From the NCBI GenBank assembly GCA_026874595.1, contig CM049311.1:39807676-39871675 (forward strand): DNA of 64,000 nt. Direction: 5' to 3'. Shown piece by piece: positions 23,475 to 35,908 of this stretch. The first letter of the stretch is position 1. Every line of letters begins with the position of its first letter. The notes under the pieces are model-generated. The model saw only the letters and a program-made list of their open reading frames with translations, made no database searches and was not told the origin of the DNA. The translations under genes and the position numbers were made by a program. The stretch comes from Sipunculus nudus. Taxonomy: Eukaryota > Annelida > Sipuncula > Golfingiida > Sipunculidae.

Positions 23475-25325
23475 ATGACGGAGGCCCAGCTGGCCGAAGA
23501 GAATACCGCAAGAGCTCAACTCAGTGAAACCCAGTCACTCAGACTACAGAAACACAAATCTGACCTTGAAACTGCACTGAAAGCAGAAATCACCCAGTTA
23601 ACTCGTTCACAGCTGACATCCTTTTCCAAAAATGCATTTTACGATGAACTATTCAACAATATGAAAGCAAACCATCAAGATATACCCGAAGTGTTAATTC
23701 GGGTTAAATGTTGGTTTCTGTGCAATGGGATCAACAATATAATTCAAGATAAATGCAAAAATCTTCAGGGGTAAACAATCAATGTCTCAGGCTGCTCTGC
23801 TCTGTGGCTGCTCTATCTTCATTACCCAATCTTGATCAATGTACCCTCCCTGAACCCTCATCTGCAGAACTTTCATCAAGTCAATTAGATTGTGCTGATG
23901 ACACCATTCTTAATCTGACATCGCAAATATCTTCCCAGCCGAGCGATATGCTACTGTCTATCTCGAAAACTGTTTCACAGAAATCCATCCCCAATGTCAA
24001 CCCCACCATCAACAACGAAAATGCCTGGTGTACCCCTGACTGTACACTGAGCGGCTCTGATGAAGAAAATATGCTTCGCTGTTGTCTTTGCATGTCGTGG
24101 TTCCACGAACATTGGATGGGCATTACAAATGACCGGGATATACCCACCGTATGAAACTGTACTTCCTGTCGAGAACTTCCAAACACTGTCACACGGTTGT
24201 ACGCTCGTATAACAAAATTTGAGGACCTCCTCGTGAAACAATCCAACACAGCTACAGAGATGAGCAAATCAATTCAAATACTCACTAAGACAAACATGGA
24301 TTTGGTTGAGGAGTTAGGAATTAAAACTCTCGACTTACAAGCAGCGGCTGATGAAATAAAAGAACTAAAGCCTCAAATTACCACCGGCCACAAAACATCA
24401 CCAGCTGAGGCTGCACCTTCCCACTTCCCTGACCTGAGTGAAACCACCAGCACTCCAGCAACTCGACATCTCTCGATGGGCGATTCCCTCTTAAGAGACG
24501 TGGTGGCAACTACACCCTCAATGACCATTAACTCAAAAAGTGGCGCTAGTCTGCAAGACGCCCTGGACAGACTGACACAAATGAAATCGAATTCCTTTAA
24601 AACTGTTAGCCTGATAGTGGGTACAAATGACTTTCCAGTGACTCTTCTGACGAAATACTGGAGAAATATAAACTGGTAATCAAAGAAGCCACCCGCATTG
24701 CGGAATCTGATGTTAAAGTATGCAGCATTACTCCTAGACTCGACTCAAAAAGTGCAGGGGACGGTGTAAAATCACTTAACGCTAAACTGAAGTCATTAGC
24801 TACGGAAGTCCCCTGTTGTTTTGTAGATAATGATTCTTACTTTCTTCTCATGGAAGGGTCAGTTGACGATTCGCTCCTCCTTCGCGATGGTCTCCATCTA
24901 TCTCGACGTGGAACAGAACGATTATTGAAGAATCTTGATCTGCACTCCCTTACACGTTATCAGCAACGTACTGTAGCCCCAAGGTTCACGCTATCTTACT
25001 CTGATGTAACAAAGTCGCATGACACTCGACCCCCGCCAGCTCATCTTAACCACAGACGGGTACCTCGTCAATCCATGGACTCCTTGCCACGACCAAACTT
25101 CGCTTGTTACCGGGACCGCAGACCACCAGTCTCTCGTATCATCTCAAACCAGAAGCAAACGAGCTCCTTTAATTTCCTGCAGATAGACGTCGCTGCAGGT
25201 TTTGTGGCGAGAAAGGACATTCTGAAACCTCTTATGGGCACGGTGCCCCGATTATATGTTACAACTGTGGCCAGGCTGGTCATAAATATAAAAACTGTTC
25301 ACATAATCTTAGTTCATTCTTTTAG
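23475..25325 (+). pseudogene. LINE ORF1: PHD finger, coiled coil, SGNH esterase and zinc knuckles (broken)
   Basis: ORF1 proteins of CR1-type LINEs bind element RNA, and several carry a PHD finger and an SGNH-type esterase. Visible in order: a Gln/Glu-rich helical N-terminus (MTEAQLAEENTARAQ); a PHD-like finger at 24029-24169 (WCTPDC, RCCLC, WFHEHW, CTSC); a coiled-coil-like segment (24197-24370); an esterase with MGDSLLRD (about 24479), VGTND (about 24620) and DGLHLSRRGTERL (about 24886), which supply the Ser, Asn and Asp-x-x-His blocks; and two CCHC knuckles (25194-25235 and 25257-25298, the second CYNCGQAGHKYKNC complete). Breaks: frameshift near 23750, TGA at 24152-24154 where the finger has a conserved Trp, and frameshifts near 24640 and 25185. 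In the finger a zinc-ligand position is Trp, and in the first knuckle the last Cys is Tyr. Stop TAG at 25323. Confidence 0.88.
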
Positions 25326-25493
25326 GAATTTGGCACAATATCTACGGATAATGTCAATAACGTAGATTCCGCCAGTTGCACTGTTTATTATATGTCAACC
25401 ACTTGCACTGGTGTGATAGTTAATCTTGTTCCCGAAGATATTCATTAGCCGATTCGGTCTAAAGTTACAGCCAACTCTAAACTACAGTCAAAA

Positions 25494-28470
25494 GTGACAC
25501 AATCGGAAATATCAAGCACGAACTTGTCTCCTACACTAAATGGAGCTTCCAACGATGACCATAATTTGAATGTCTCATCCCTCTGCAGTGAAGTTAAGCT
25601 GCCTCCTCCGCAATCTCTTTCTCAGTTAAATGTATTAAGCTCACAAAATTCCAAGTTATCACAAGACTCACCCATATATACAACACATTCGAAGTCAAAT
25701 ATCCTTGTTTTTCATTTGAATGTACGTAGCCTACTCCCCAAATTTGAACAGATCGAAGACCTGTTACATATAAAGCATATTGACATACTATTCCTCAGTG
25801 AAACCTGGTTAGATGACACAGTATTTGATAACGAGTTATCAATCTAAGGTTTCAATATGTTTAAAAGACATCGTAACAGGCACGGAGGGGGCTTAATAGT
25901 GTATACAAGGGGCACCTCACCTCAACAGTTACATATGGATGATATCGAAAACCTATGGATTAATATTAAATGTCCCCGCAAGGGCTCCTTTCTTATAGGC
26001 GCCTTTTACCGCCCTCCCTCCGCTCCAACCAGCTTCTTCGAATCTTTGTCAATAAACATTGAACATTCCCTCTCGCTATGCCTAAACATTATTTTAATCG
26101 GAGATTTTAACACTGACTACATGAACGATAATCACCACAACCCACTAAAGTCCCTATGTAACCTCTTTGATTTAGAGCAGCTAATTGATGAACCTACTCG
26201 TGTGACTCCAACCTCTTCTAGTACTCTCGATTTAATTATAACATCCAACCCACAAAATCATAAATTCTCTGGAGTGTATAAAACCTCCCTCAGTGATCAC
26301 TATGCAGTATTTACTAACCTTCAATTTGAATCTTTGCATACAAAAGATGGGTTACATCATACATACCTTCGACGATCATACAGGAACTTTAATGAAATAG
26401 CCTTCCTTGATAACTTAAATAGAATAAAACATTTACTCATCCGGATCATACTCACTGCATCTGATGTAAATGATGCATGGACTCTCTGGAAAGAAGCCTT
26501 TCTCTACGTTTTTAATAAGCATGCACCAATCAGACAAGTTAGAGTAAAATCTCAAAAACCTTGTTTTATTGACAACAAAACTCGAGAAATTATGAGGCAA
26601 CGTGACTTCATGCATAAAAAATGGCTCAAAAACAACATTGAGACGGACTTAGTTATTTATAAACAACTTCGAAATTTAGCTAACATTAAAATCAAACAAC
26701 ATAAACGTAGATTTTATATTACTAAGATAGGCCAAGCTGGTATGAACCAGAAAAAGATATGGAACGTTGTAAACAGCATCTTAAAGAAAGCTCAGAATAG
26801 CAATGATCTCCGGCACATTAATATTGAAGAAGCGGCCAAACACTTTGCTGATGTTGGCCTTCAACTGTCTGACAAATTTCCTTCATCATGCACGCACAGC
26901 TTTGACATCCAAACATCGTCGAGTAACTTTGAATTTAATCTCATAACCTCCTCTCTATAGTACAGCAGTTTCTAACAAGCCTTTCTTTCGAAAGTAAAAT
27001 CGATGCCAACGGCATAGATTCCAAACTGGTGAGAATAGCCTCACATATATTATGCGTCAGCTTAGCCACCTTATTTAATCGGTGTATTAGTGAAGCTACC
27101 TTCCCCAATGAATGGAAATCCGCAAGAATCACTCCAATATACAAAGGTAAAGGATCCAAAGAAGATATTAATAATTATCGGCCTATTTCTGTTCTTCCCC
27201 ATTTAGCATGCGTACATTGTATTTGAAAAGGTTCTACATGCTCAAATTCTATACCACTTAAATCAACATGACATAATAACTCATGATCAATCTGCTTTCT
27301 TGAAAAACCATTCGACTCAAACAAGTTTACATAAAGTTGTGGACAATTGGCTCCATGCAATTGATACTCAACGTTTCACAGGGGCTTGCTTCTTCGATCT
27401 CAAGAAATGTTTCGACACCATCAGTCATGACATTCTCTTAGAAAAAATAAAACACTACGGTTTCCATGGTAAATCATATGAACGGATTGAGAACTATCTC
27501 TCCGATAGATCTCATGCTGTAAAATAAGAAAACGCAGTATCTTCACAGCATCCTGTGAACATTGGAATACCCCAAGGTTCTTTATTAGGACCCATATCAT
27601 TTTTAATTTATGTAAATGATCTTACTGGAAACACTGGCAATTGTCAATGTAATCTTTTTGCAGATGACACCATTATTTACTATACAAGTAATGATCCTAA
27701 CAAAATTAGATACGGCGTCACTACTTTATCTAAATGGTTTTATAATAATAAGCTCTCAATCAATATAGAAAAAAACATCAACCATCCTCTTCAGATCCCG
27801 TTCTATGATGACTTTAGACCTTAATATCACAGCATTTGACCAGCCCATCAAACAATCTAACAGTATCACTTACTTGGGGTTAATGCTTAATGAAAACCTA
27901 ACATGGTCGGATCACTCTGAACAAGTATGCAAAAAGCTCTCGTCTAAAGTAGGTGCCCTCTTCAGGTGCAGTCGATACATACCTCAAGACACCGCATTGA
28001 AAATGTACACTGGCCTGATTCAGCCACATATTGACTACGGCCTCACAATCTGGGGAAATGCGCCTTCTTCATGTCTTACTCCCATTCAAAGTCTTCAAAA
28101 TCGAGCCGCACGTATTATAATCGCAGTTTTAATCATGAATGTAGCTTAACTGCTATCCGTCAGTCCCTTGGCATTAAATCAGTTGAACAACGACATGAAT
28201 ATTTGACTCGCATCCTTATGTTTAAATGTCCTATATGACCGACCGGTTCACGTTTGTTCGCCAAGTCCACCAACATGATACACGCAATAGCTATTCCAAT
28301 AAATTATATGTACTCAAACCTCGGACAGACTACTTAAAGAAATCATTTTTATGCCGTGGTCCTATTTTGTGGAACACATTAAATCAATCTCAAAGAGTTT
28401 TATATTCTTGTTTAATATCACATCTTGCTGTATATTACGTTAAATGTCATAGTTATATATTTTCCTGTTA
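25494..28470 (+). pseudogene. LINE ORF2: AP-type endonuclease and reverse transcriptase (broken)
   Basis: The endonuclease nicks target DNA and the reverse transcriptase copies element RNA from the nick. Endonuclease motifs seen: LNVRSLLPKF (Asn), FLSETWLDD (Glu), GGGLIVYTR, GAFYRPPSAP, LIGDFNTDYM (Asp/Asn), STLDLIITS and SLSDHYAVF (Asp-His). Reverse transcriptase motifs: [57 protein letters not shown] (catalytic pair intact), SITYLGLML. The C-terminal domain ends with CRGPILWNTLNQ. Breaks: TAA at 25845-25847 inside the endonuclease, frameshifts near 26955 and 27210, stop at 27525-27527, and frameshifts near 27770 (in an A-run) and 28120. Frame also changes near 28230. The exact ORF2 start is unclear because the frame runs open behind several stops after the ORF1 TAG. 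Confidence 0.95.
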
Positions 28471-28628
28471 AATATCCCATCTTGCTGCATAATTTAATCT
28501 TTAGCCACTTTTATTAATTCTGATTGCATTTTACATGTTTTATACATTGAATAAACTGTATATCCAAACAGGGCCCTGTGGTAGATCAGACAATCTTGTC
28601 TGAACGGGCTACCCTGGATAAATATGTT

Positions 28629-28659
28629 TAAATAAATAAATAAATAAATAAAATAAATA
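28629..28659 (+). repeat. LINE 3' tail, AAAT-type simple repeat
   Basis: Short AAAT/ATAA tandem repeat directly after CTACCCTGGATAAATATG. CR1-like LINEs end in a short microsatellite rather than a long poly(A). Confidence 0.8.
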
Positions 28660-28660
28660 C

Positions 28661-29554
28661 AAATGCTGAACACTTAATTTGTCACTTCATATGTTTATCA
28701 CAAAAATGTCCCTTTGCTGTTTCTCAGAGAATAAAAATATAATATAATATACGTACATAATTATATTTTTGTAGTTGTCGATGCTTTGAATACATTTTTC
28801 GTAGCTAGAAAGCCATTCTTTGTGAGTTTATTTACACCTTGTTCAGAACATGACTTGAAGGTTGAAACTAACAGCATAATGCCATCTGTTTAGTTTAAAC
28901 TTTTATAAATTAGGTAAAGCGGTCGGGTCCGCTCCGGGTCCATGCGGTCCGGTCCTCGCCTTTTCTTTTGATATAACAAATGGATGTACAAACAAATCAA
29001 ATCCTTAACGTGATCAGACTTCTTGCTTACAGGATTACTACTTCACGAACCTTTTTAGTAATAGTTGAAAACTTGTGTCATTTGTGGTTAGACGAAAATG
29101 TAGTGAATAAAAACAAAAAGGCTGACATAGTAACAGTTTTGGAGACATAAAAATAACACCCACGATGATCATCTACCCACCTCTGAGATCAGGTAGAGCA
29201 CGAATTTAGTATCGGGGCTAGTATAAATATTCAGTTTTTTTTTAAAGTCAAATGTCCTTTACAAAGGAGATTAAAATGTTGACTAATATAGTATGTTGTA
29301 CAATTGCTAGATGGCAGCACCATACAGTCTCTCTCAACTCCGTTTAATCGATTTTTCGGGTCCCCGTGTATATTCATGAATCAGAGAGCGCAATAAACAT
29401 TATGTGCCTCTTTATGATAAATTTATTTGATTAATTTCTTTTCATTAAATACATTAAAATAAAAGGAAATTTATTAAAAATATACGTGCTCAAACACGTG
29501 AGGATAAAGCTCCACGTTTCTCAATCATATAAGAATTACAGTCACTGTCAAAAT
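28661..29554. other. Non-coding, nothing recognised
   Basis: AT-rich sequence with a short GC-rich patch of GGTCC motifs at 28918-28960. No gene or repeat family can be supported. Confidence 0.4.
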
Positions 29555-32125
29555 CACAAGATGAGACAATGGAATGTCCAACATATGATCGTCACAATGG
29601 TATGTCCTACATACGATCTTCACAATAGTATGTCAAAAATATGATCTTCACAATGGTATGTCTAACATATGATCTTCATAACGGTATGTCCAACATATGG
29701 TCTTCTCAATATTTTGGACATAACATTGTGAAGATCATATGTTGGACATAACATTGTGAAAATCATATGTTAGACATACCATTGTGAAGATCATATTTTG
29801 GACATTACATTGTGAAGATCATATGTTGGACATGCCATTGTGAAGACCATATGCTGGACAAACCGTTATGAAGATCATATGTTAGACATACCATTGTGAA
29901 GATCACATGTTAGACATAACATTGTGAAAATCATATGTTAGACATACCATTGTGAAGATCATATTTTGGACATTACATTGTGAAGATCATATGTTGGACA
30001 TAACATTGAGAAGATCATATGTTAGACATACCATTGTGAAGATCATATGTTAGACATACCATTGTGAAGATCACATTTTGGACATAACATTGTGAAAGCC
30101 ATATGTTAGACATACCATTGTGAAGACCATATGTTAGACATACCATTGTGAAGACCATATGTTAGACATGCCATTGTGAAGACCATATGCTGGACATACC
30201 GTTATGAAGATCATATGTTGGACATACCACTGTGAAGATCATATGTTAGACATACCATTGTGAAGATCATATGTTAGACATAACATTGTGAAGATCATAT
30301 TTTGGACATAACATTGTGAAGATCATATGTTAGACATACCATTGTGAAGATCATATGTTAGACATACCATTGTGAAGATCATATGTTAGATATAACATTG
30401 TGAAGATCATATTTTGGACATAACATTGTGAAGATCATATTTTGGACATAACATTTAGAAGACCATATGTTGCACATACCATTGTGAAGATCATATGTTA
30501 GACATACCATTGTGAAGATCATATGTTAGACATACCATTGTGAAGATCATATGTTAGACATACCATTGTGAAGATCATATGTTGGACATACCATTGTGAA
30601 AATCATATGTTGGACATACCATTGTGAAGATCATATGTTAGACATACCATTGTGAAGATCATATGTTAGACATACCATTGTGAAGATCATATGTTAGACA
30701 TAACATTGTGAAAATCATATGTTAGACATACCATTGTGAAGATCATATTTTGGACATTACATTGTGAAGATCATATGTTGGACATAACATTGAGAAGATC
30801 ATATGTTAGACATACCATTGTGAAGATCATATGTTAGACATACCATTGTGAAGATCACATTTTGGACATAACATTGTGAAAGCCATATGTTAGACATACC
30901 ATTGTGAAGACCATATGTTAGACATACCATTGTGAAGACCATATGTTAGACATGCCATTGTGAAGACCATATGCTGGACATACCGTTATGAAGATCATAT
31001 GTTGGACATACCACTGTGAAGATCATATGTTAGACATACCATTGTGAAGATCATATGTTAGACATAACATTGTGAAGATCATATTTTGGACATAACATTG
31101 TGAAGATCATATGTTGGACATACCATTGTGAAGATCATATGTTAGACATACCATTGTGAAGATCATATGTTAGATATAACATTGTGAAGATCATATTTTG
31201 GACATAACATTGTGAAGATCATATTTTGGACATAACATTTAGAAGACCATATGTTGCACATACCATTGTGAAGATCATATGTTAGACATACCATTGTGAA
31301 GATCATATGTTAGACATACCATTGTGAAGATCATATGTTAGACATACCATTGTGAAGATCATATGTTGGACATACCATTGTGAAAATCATATGTTGGACA
31401 TACCATTGTGAAGATCATATGTTAGACATACCATTGTGAAGATCATATGTTAGACATACCATTGTGAAGATCATATGTTAGACATAACATTGTGAAGATC
31501 ATATGTTGGACATAACAGTGAGAAGATCATATGTTAGACATACCATTGTAAAGATCATATTTTGGACATACCATTGTAAAGATCATATTTTGGACATACC
31601 ATTGTGAAGATCATATTTTGGACATACCATTGTGAAGATCATATGTTAGACATACCATTGTGAAGATCATATGTTAGACATACCATTGTGAAGATCATAT
31701 GTTGGACATACCATTGTTATGTCCAACATATGATCTTCACAATGTAATTTCCAAAATATGATCTTCACAATGGTATGTCTAACATATGATCTTCACAATG
31801 GTATGTCTAACATATGATCTTCACAATGGTATGTCTAACATATGATTTTCACAATGTTATGTCTAACATATGATCTTCACAATGGTATGTCTAACATATG
31901 ATCTTCATAACAGTTTGTCCAGCATATGGTCTTCTCAATGTTATGTCCAAAATATGATCTTCACAATGGTATGTCCGCAAAATGATTTTCACAATGGCAT
32001 GTCTAACATATGATCTTCACAATGGTATGTCTAACATATGATCTTCACAATGGCATGTCTAACATATGATCTTCACAATGGTATGTCTAACATATGATCT
32101 TCACAATGGTAGGTCCATCAAATGA
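29555..32125. repeat. 28-bp minisatellite with two strand switches and a 784-bp higher-order period
   Basis: The unit is GAAGATCATATGTTAGACAT plus ACCATTGT. From 29555 to about 29711 units are on the minus strand (ATGTCCAACATATGATCTTC form), from 29712 to about 31714 on the plus strand (some 71 units), then from 31715 to about 32125 again on the minus strand (about 14 units). Variant units recur exactly 784 bp (28 monomers) apart: ACATTTAGAAGACC at 30451 and 31235, and GACCATATGCTGGACATACC at 30181 and 30965. Confidence 0.96.
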
Positions 32126-33756
32126 TAGTAAAACACAGACTGCGCAAAATACCATTTAAAATACAGTTTATCACTTTATTAAGGCAGGGGAACAGGATTT
32201 CCTCTTGATTGTAACTAGGGATAACGGTAGGTTATGTGGGTATGCAATGCTATTTTTGCTTAAGGCAACTTACATACCTTGCACCTGTTTCAAGCGGTTT
32301 TGCACGTTTGTTTACCGCTTGCTCACCAGGGGGCTACATTGTTGCCGGTGAGAGCCCGAGGGGAAAACAGAGTAGTGTTGCTGTGGATCTTCCTTCAGTG
32401 TATTACTATCAGCCAGACACAAAATTAAGACGAAAATGTGTGTGATCAACCATATTCTCCTTGAGGCTATGAATTTTTATGTTTTTTATTATAGGTTTCC
32501 AAAAAATTTTTTTAAAATAATTTGCATTAATATGTGTATTATCTCACGTGATTAGCTCATTTTGGCTGAATACAAAAGTTTCCCTAACAAAACCTTATCG
32601 GGCTTGATATCTAAAGTATGTCGATTTTATACGTTGTTATGCTTCTGTGTGTCAGTAAATACAGTATATGTGTGTCTATTTACCATAACAAGACTGCCTG
32701 ACCAGTTGTCCAATATTGCACACGCTTGACAGTGTCCATACAAGGATTGGAAACATGCTTGAAGACATACGGAACATCTGTTGAAAGCTTGAAAAAAAAA
32801 GCTTGACTTGTGAAGCTGCGTAATACAGCCACGAAGTGTTTATGTTAAGCGTCACTGATAGCCCCCGGAACAAGCTTTTTTCCACTTTTGTACAGGAGTA
32901 AGCAAACGCTTTTAGAATGAAATATTGACAGATACCGTAATATTTTAAGTAGAATGTGTTTTTTTTATGTATATTTGATATACCTGGTATGTGGGTTGGT
33001 CCCTTTAACTGAGTAACCTTTACAGCAGGCAAACTGCAGGCAAAGATTCATGGATGACGTGTTGTGATCACAGAAGGTTCAAATTAAAACTAAAGTATTT
33101 AATGAAAAGAATCTGAGACACAGTTAGCACAGATTATACTGTTTATTAAATGTAGGAATGATGGTGAAACTCCAAAATTAAATCGATTTAAATTTAATTT
33201 ATGAGGAATTTAAACACAGTCATGACTATAGAGGGCGAGTAGGCAATATTGTCACATCGAACGTTTCAATTCAAGAAAAACCTAAGAAATACCTCAGTTT
33301 TATATCATTTTCTTGAAATAAAATTGACAAGCTTTCTTCAATAGAACGCTAGGGTGTGAGTGCAGGTTGACTTTGATTTATTCAGTCCATGATTTGTTTC
33401 ATAATCAGTGGTGTGACATAGATAATCAGTTTGTTGAATTCATTAACTTTAAAGAAGTCCAACAATTCTGGATACTATCCGTAATATATTATTACCGCCG
33501 TTGGATAGTTGGTTTGTTTGTTAGCCAGCTTTACTCAAAGCGGATTTTGATGAAATCTTGTTATGGTTCGGGGTCATACCCATGCAGCAAACAATTAAAT
33601 ATCGGGGCAGGAATAATCCGGATCACTCTTAAAGGATATGTATTATGTTAATTGTAATATCATAATATTTGTTTGTTTGTGTGATTTTTGTTTGTTATTT
33701 TTGTAAAGTTTAAATGTATGTCTATATATGTATATATAATTGTCCTGTAATTACCT

Positions 33757-33759
<3 letters not shown>
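32126..33759. other. Non-coding, no supported gene
   Basis: Open frames at 32236-32445 (plus), 32676-33032 (minus) and 33367-33651 (plus) show no domain, coding-like composition or splice support. No repeat family recognised. Confidence 0.4.

Positions 33760-33849
<90 letters not shown>
33760..33849. repeat. Compound (TA)n-(GA)n microsatellite
   Basis: TA run at 33760-33811 followed directly by a GA run at 33813-33849. Confidence 0.97.
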
Positions 33850-33850
<1 letters not shown>

Positions 33851-34175
33851 AATGAATTCCAATGGTGATTGAGACCGTCGTCATTCTGTAGTAGTAGTAT
33901 TAGCGACTTATCTGGTTTTCCCAAATTATATCGGAACCTTCCTTTTATAATATTTCATCATACAAACATTACCCGTCCTAAACCGTTTCCTCTTTTAATT
34001 ATTTAATCAGTTAATACATTGGCCCTTTTCCCTACATTTCAATTATTTTTTTTCGAGAATTTCATAACTGAATATGTCATGATTTGTATGTATTAATAAC
34101 TCTGAATATGAGATTTTAAATATTTTACAATAAGTTAAATAATAATGCATGTAAAACTAATCTTTATTTATCTTC

Positions 34176-34330
34176 TTACGGCCCCCTGGGCAGCGCCTGA
34201 TGGCAATCAGGAATCAGGTTTTCCGTCGTGTCGTCCGTCCGTCCGTCCGTCACGCTCTTTTGTCCGCATGGTTTCCAGTATTGTTTAAGCGACTGTCGTG
34301 AAAGTCACTGAGGATTGACAGCTATGAGAT
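34176..34330 (+). repeat. Head of a dispersed GTCC-type repeat
   Basis: ACGGCCCCCTGGGCAGCGCC is followed by a CCTGAT/ATCAGG mini-hairpin and a GTCCGTCC microsatellite. Head hairpin plus CGTC run is the same start design seen at 59641 and 61290. The right boundary and 3' end are not recognisable, so this is probably a truncated copy. Confidence 0.5.
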
Positions 34331-34882
34331 GATGTATTCTTTCGAATTTCAGACCCGTCGTAAATGCATCATATAATCAGTAGTAATCTTGGAATTTTTT
34401 TCGCTCATTATCTCAAGACCGTTCAAGAACATTATTCTAAAAATTGACACCTGTAATAGGATATACATTCACTCCAGACCCATCAAAACTCTGATAATAT
34501 TGCCATGAAAATATTTGTGATATCCGTTGCTGCATTAAATGTGGTTAAAAAATGTGGTTATTCTAGTAACTAATTCATCTCATTTATGATATTATTCATT
34601 TCGTTGTATAAAGTCTCCCTCCCCAGTTTATTTTGAAATTTAAATAAGTTATTATAAATTTTAGATGGGATACTTCTTGTATTTATATAAATATATTTGT
34701 CTTGTCTTGTACAACTTATTTTAATAAAAATAAAACTTTCCATGATTAAAAATATAAAAAAAAATGTATCTGTATAATTCTTAACTTCTTGTAACAGAAC
34801 TGGGCTTTATTGAAGTAGCTTAAATTATAACATCAAATATTTCTACACTGACTTTTCAATGAAAAGCCAGTCGTGTGTATGC

Positions 34883-34952
<70 letters not shown>

Positions 34953-35908
34953 GACTGCATATAAAAAAAAGTTTTATTTAGAATATACATGCAACAGACA
35001 GAAAATTGCGATATCACCTTGATTTTATTTATATATTTACACGCTTCTTCGTATATATATATAAACATTAATGAATCAAGCTCTAATTTAATTGAAAATG
35101 TAAAATCTCAAGAAGGGAAAAGCTTCTTGCAAGTATATGCATGGTTTCTGTGTTTCTGATACCTCATAAATGCCATAAAGTAGGCCTATATACTCGTATT
35201 CTGGCAATGGAAGTAAGATTTATTTAAAATAAGTGTAATTTAAATATATTGTCAATATAGAGTTTAATAAATTTAACTAATTTGATTTTAAACAACTAAA
35301 TATATCATTAATTCATGCTTGTAACAAATAAGGTCCTTGTGGCCGTCTCTCTTGGTTTGTATCTAAATAAAGTTATGTGGACGTATAGGTACGTGTAGAG
35401 CGTATACTACTAAATTAACAAATGGAATCAAACTTAATTATAAAGTTGTGTGCCAATCAGGAAAAAAAAAAGAAAAATCTGCCTGACAAACATGTTCGGC
35501 TGATTTCAGAATTAACATAATGCTCATATGATCAAATAATTTCTGTAATCAAACCTATAGAGTTGAACAGGCATTTAACCGCCATTTAAAAATTCTGCAA
35601 ATTAGTTAATAAAAATTGAATACACATGATTTGGGCAACAAATGAAAATATAGAAATTGCGAAATACAAATGTTAACTAGACTTCTTATAACTGTCATAG
35701 ATCAGTCACGGATCTCTACCTAACCCCCCCCCCCCCCCTTTACAAACTTGCCAGTGCACTCCTATACGTTGTAAATGGCACATGACTGTATACACCTTTC
35801 TACTTTCCTGGTCTTATGGTTTATCCGGAAACGTAGCCATAAGCCCAGTTCCCACTTCTACGACTTTGGCGCCAAATCCCCACGAACTGCATCATGACTA
35901 AATAATAA
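34331..35908. other. Non-coding, with TA tract
   Basis: AT-rich. Contains (TA)n at 34882-34951 and a C-tract at 35727-35740 preceded by CAGTCACGGATC, which may be a degraded hAT-type terminus. Otherwise nothing recognised. Confidence 0.4.
34882..34951. repeat. (TA)n microsatellite
   Basis: About 70 bp of perfect TA repeat. Confidence 0.97.

Larger units (their letters stand above)
23424..28660 (+). mobile_element. Near full-length but inactive CR1/Jockey-superfamily LINE
   Basis: Two consecutive protein regions on one strand (ORF1 23475-25325, ORF2 25494-28470) are followed by a 3' untranslated region and a tail of AAAT-type repeats (28629-28659). The length and order (PHD, coiled coil and esterase in ORF1; apurinic-type endonuclease and reverse transcriptase in ORF2) are those of CR1-like elements. 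At least four frameshifts and two nonsense codons in ORF2, and two frameshifts and one nonsense codon in ORF1, show it cannot be mobile on its own. The 5' end is uncertain and may lie near 23060. No target-site duplication was identified. Confidence 0.93.

Noticed and set aside
29555-32125. CRISPR-like array of regularly spaced repeats
   Set aside because: Units are contiguous 28-mers with no unique spacers, and the window is clearly eukaryotic. The same applies to the 26-, 38- and 40-bp arrays.
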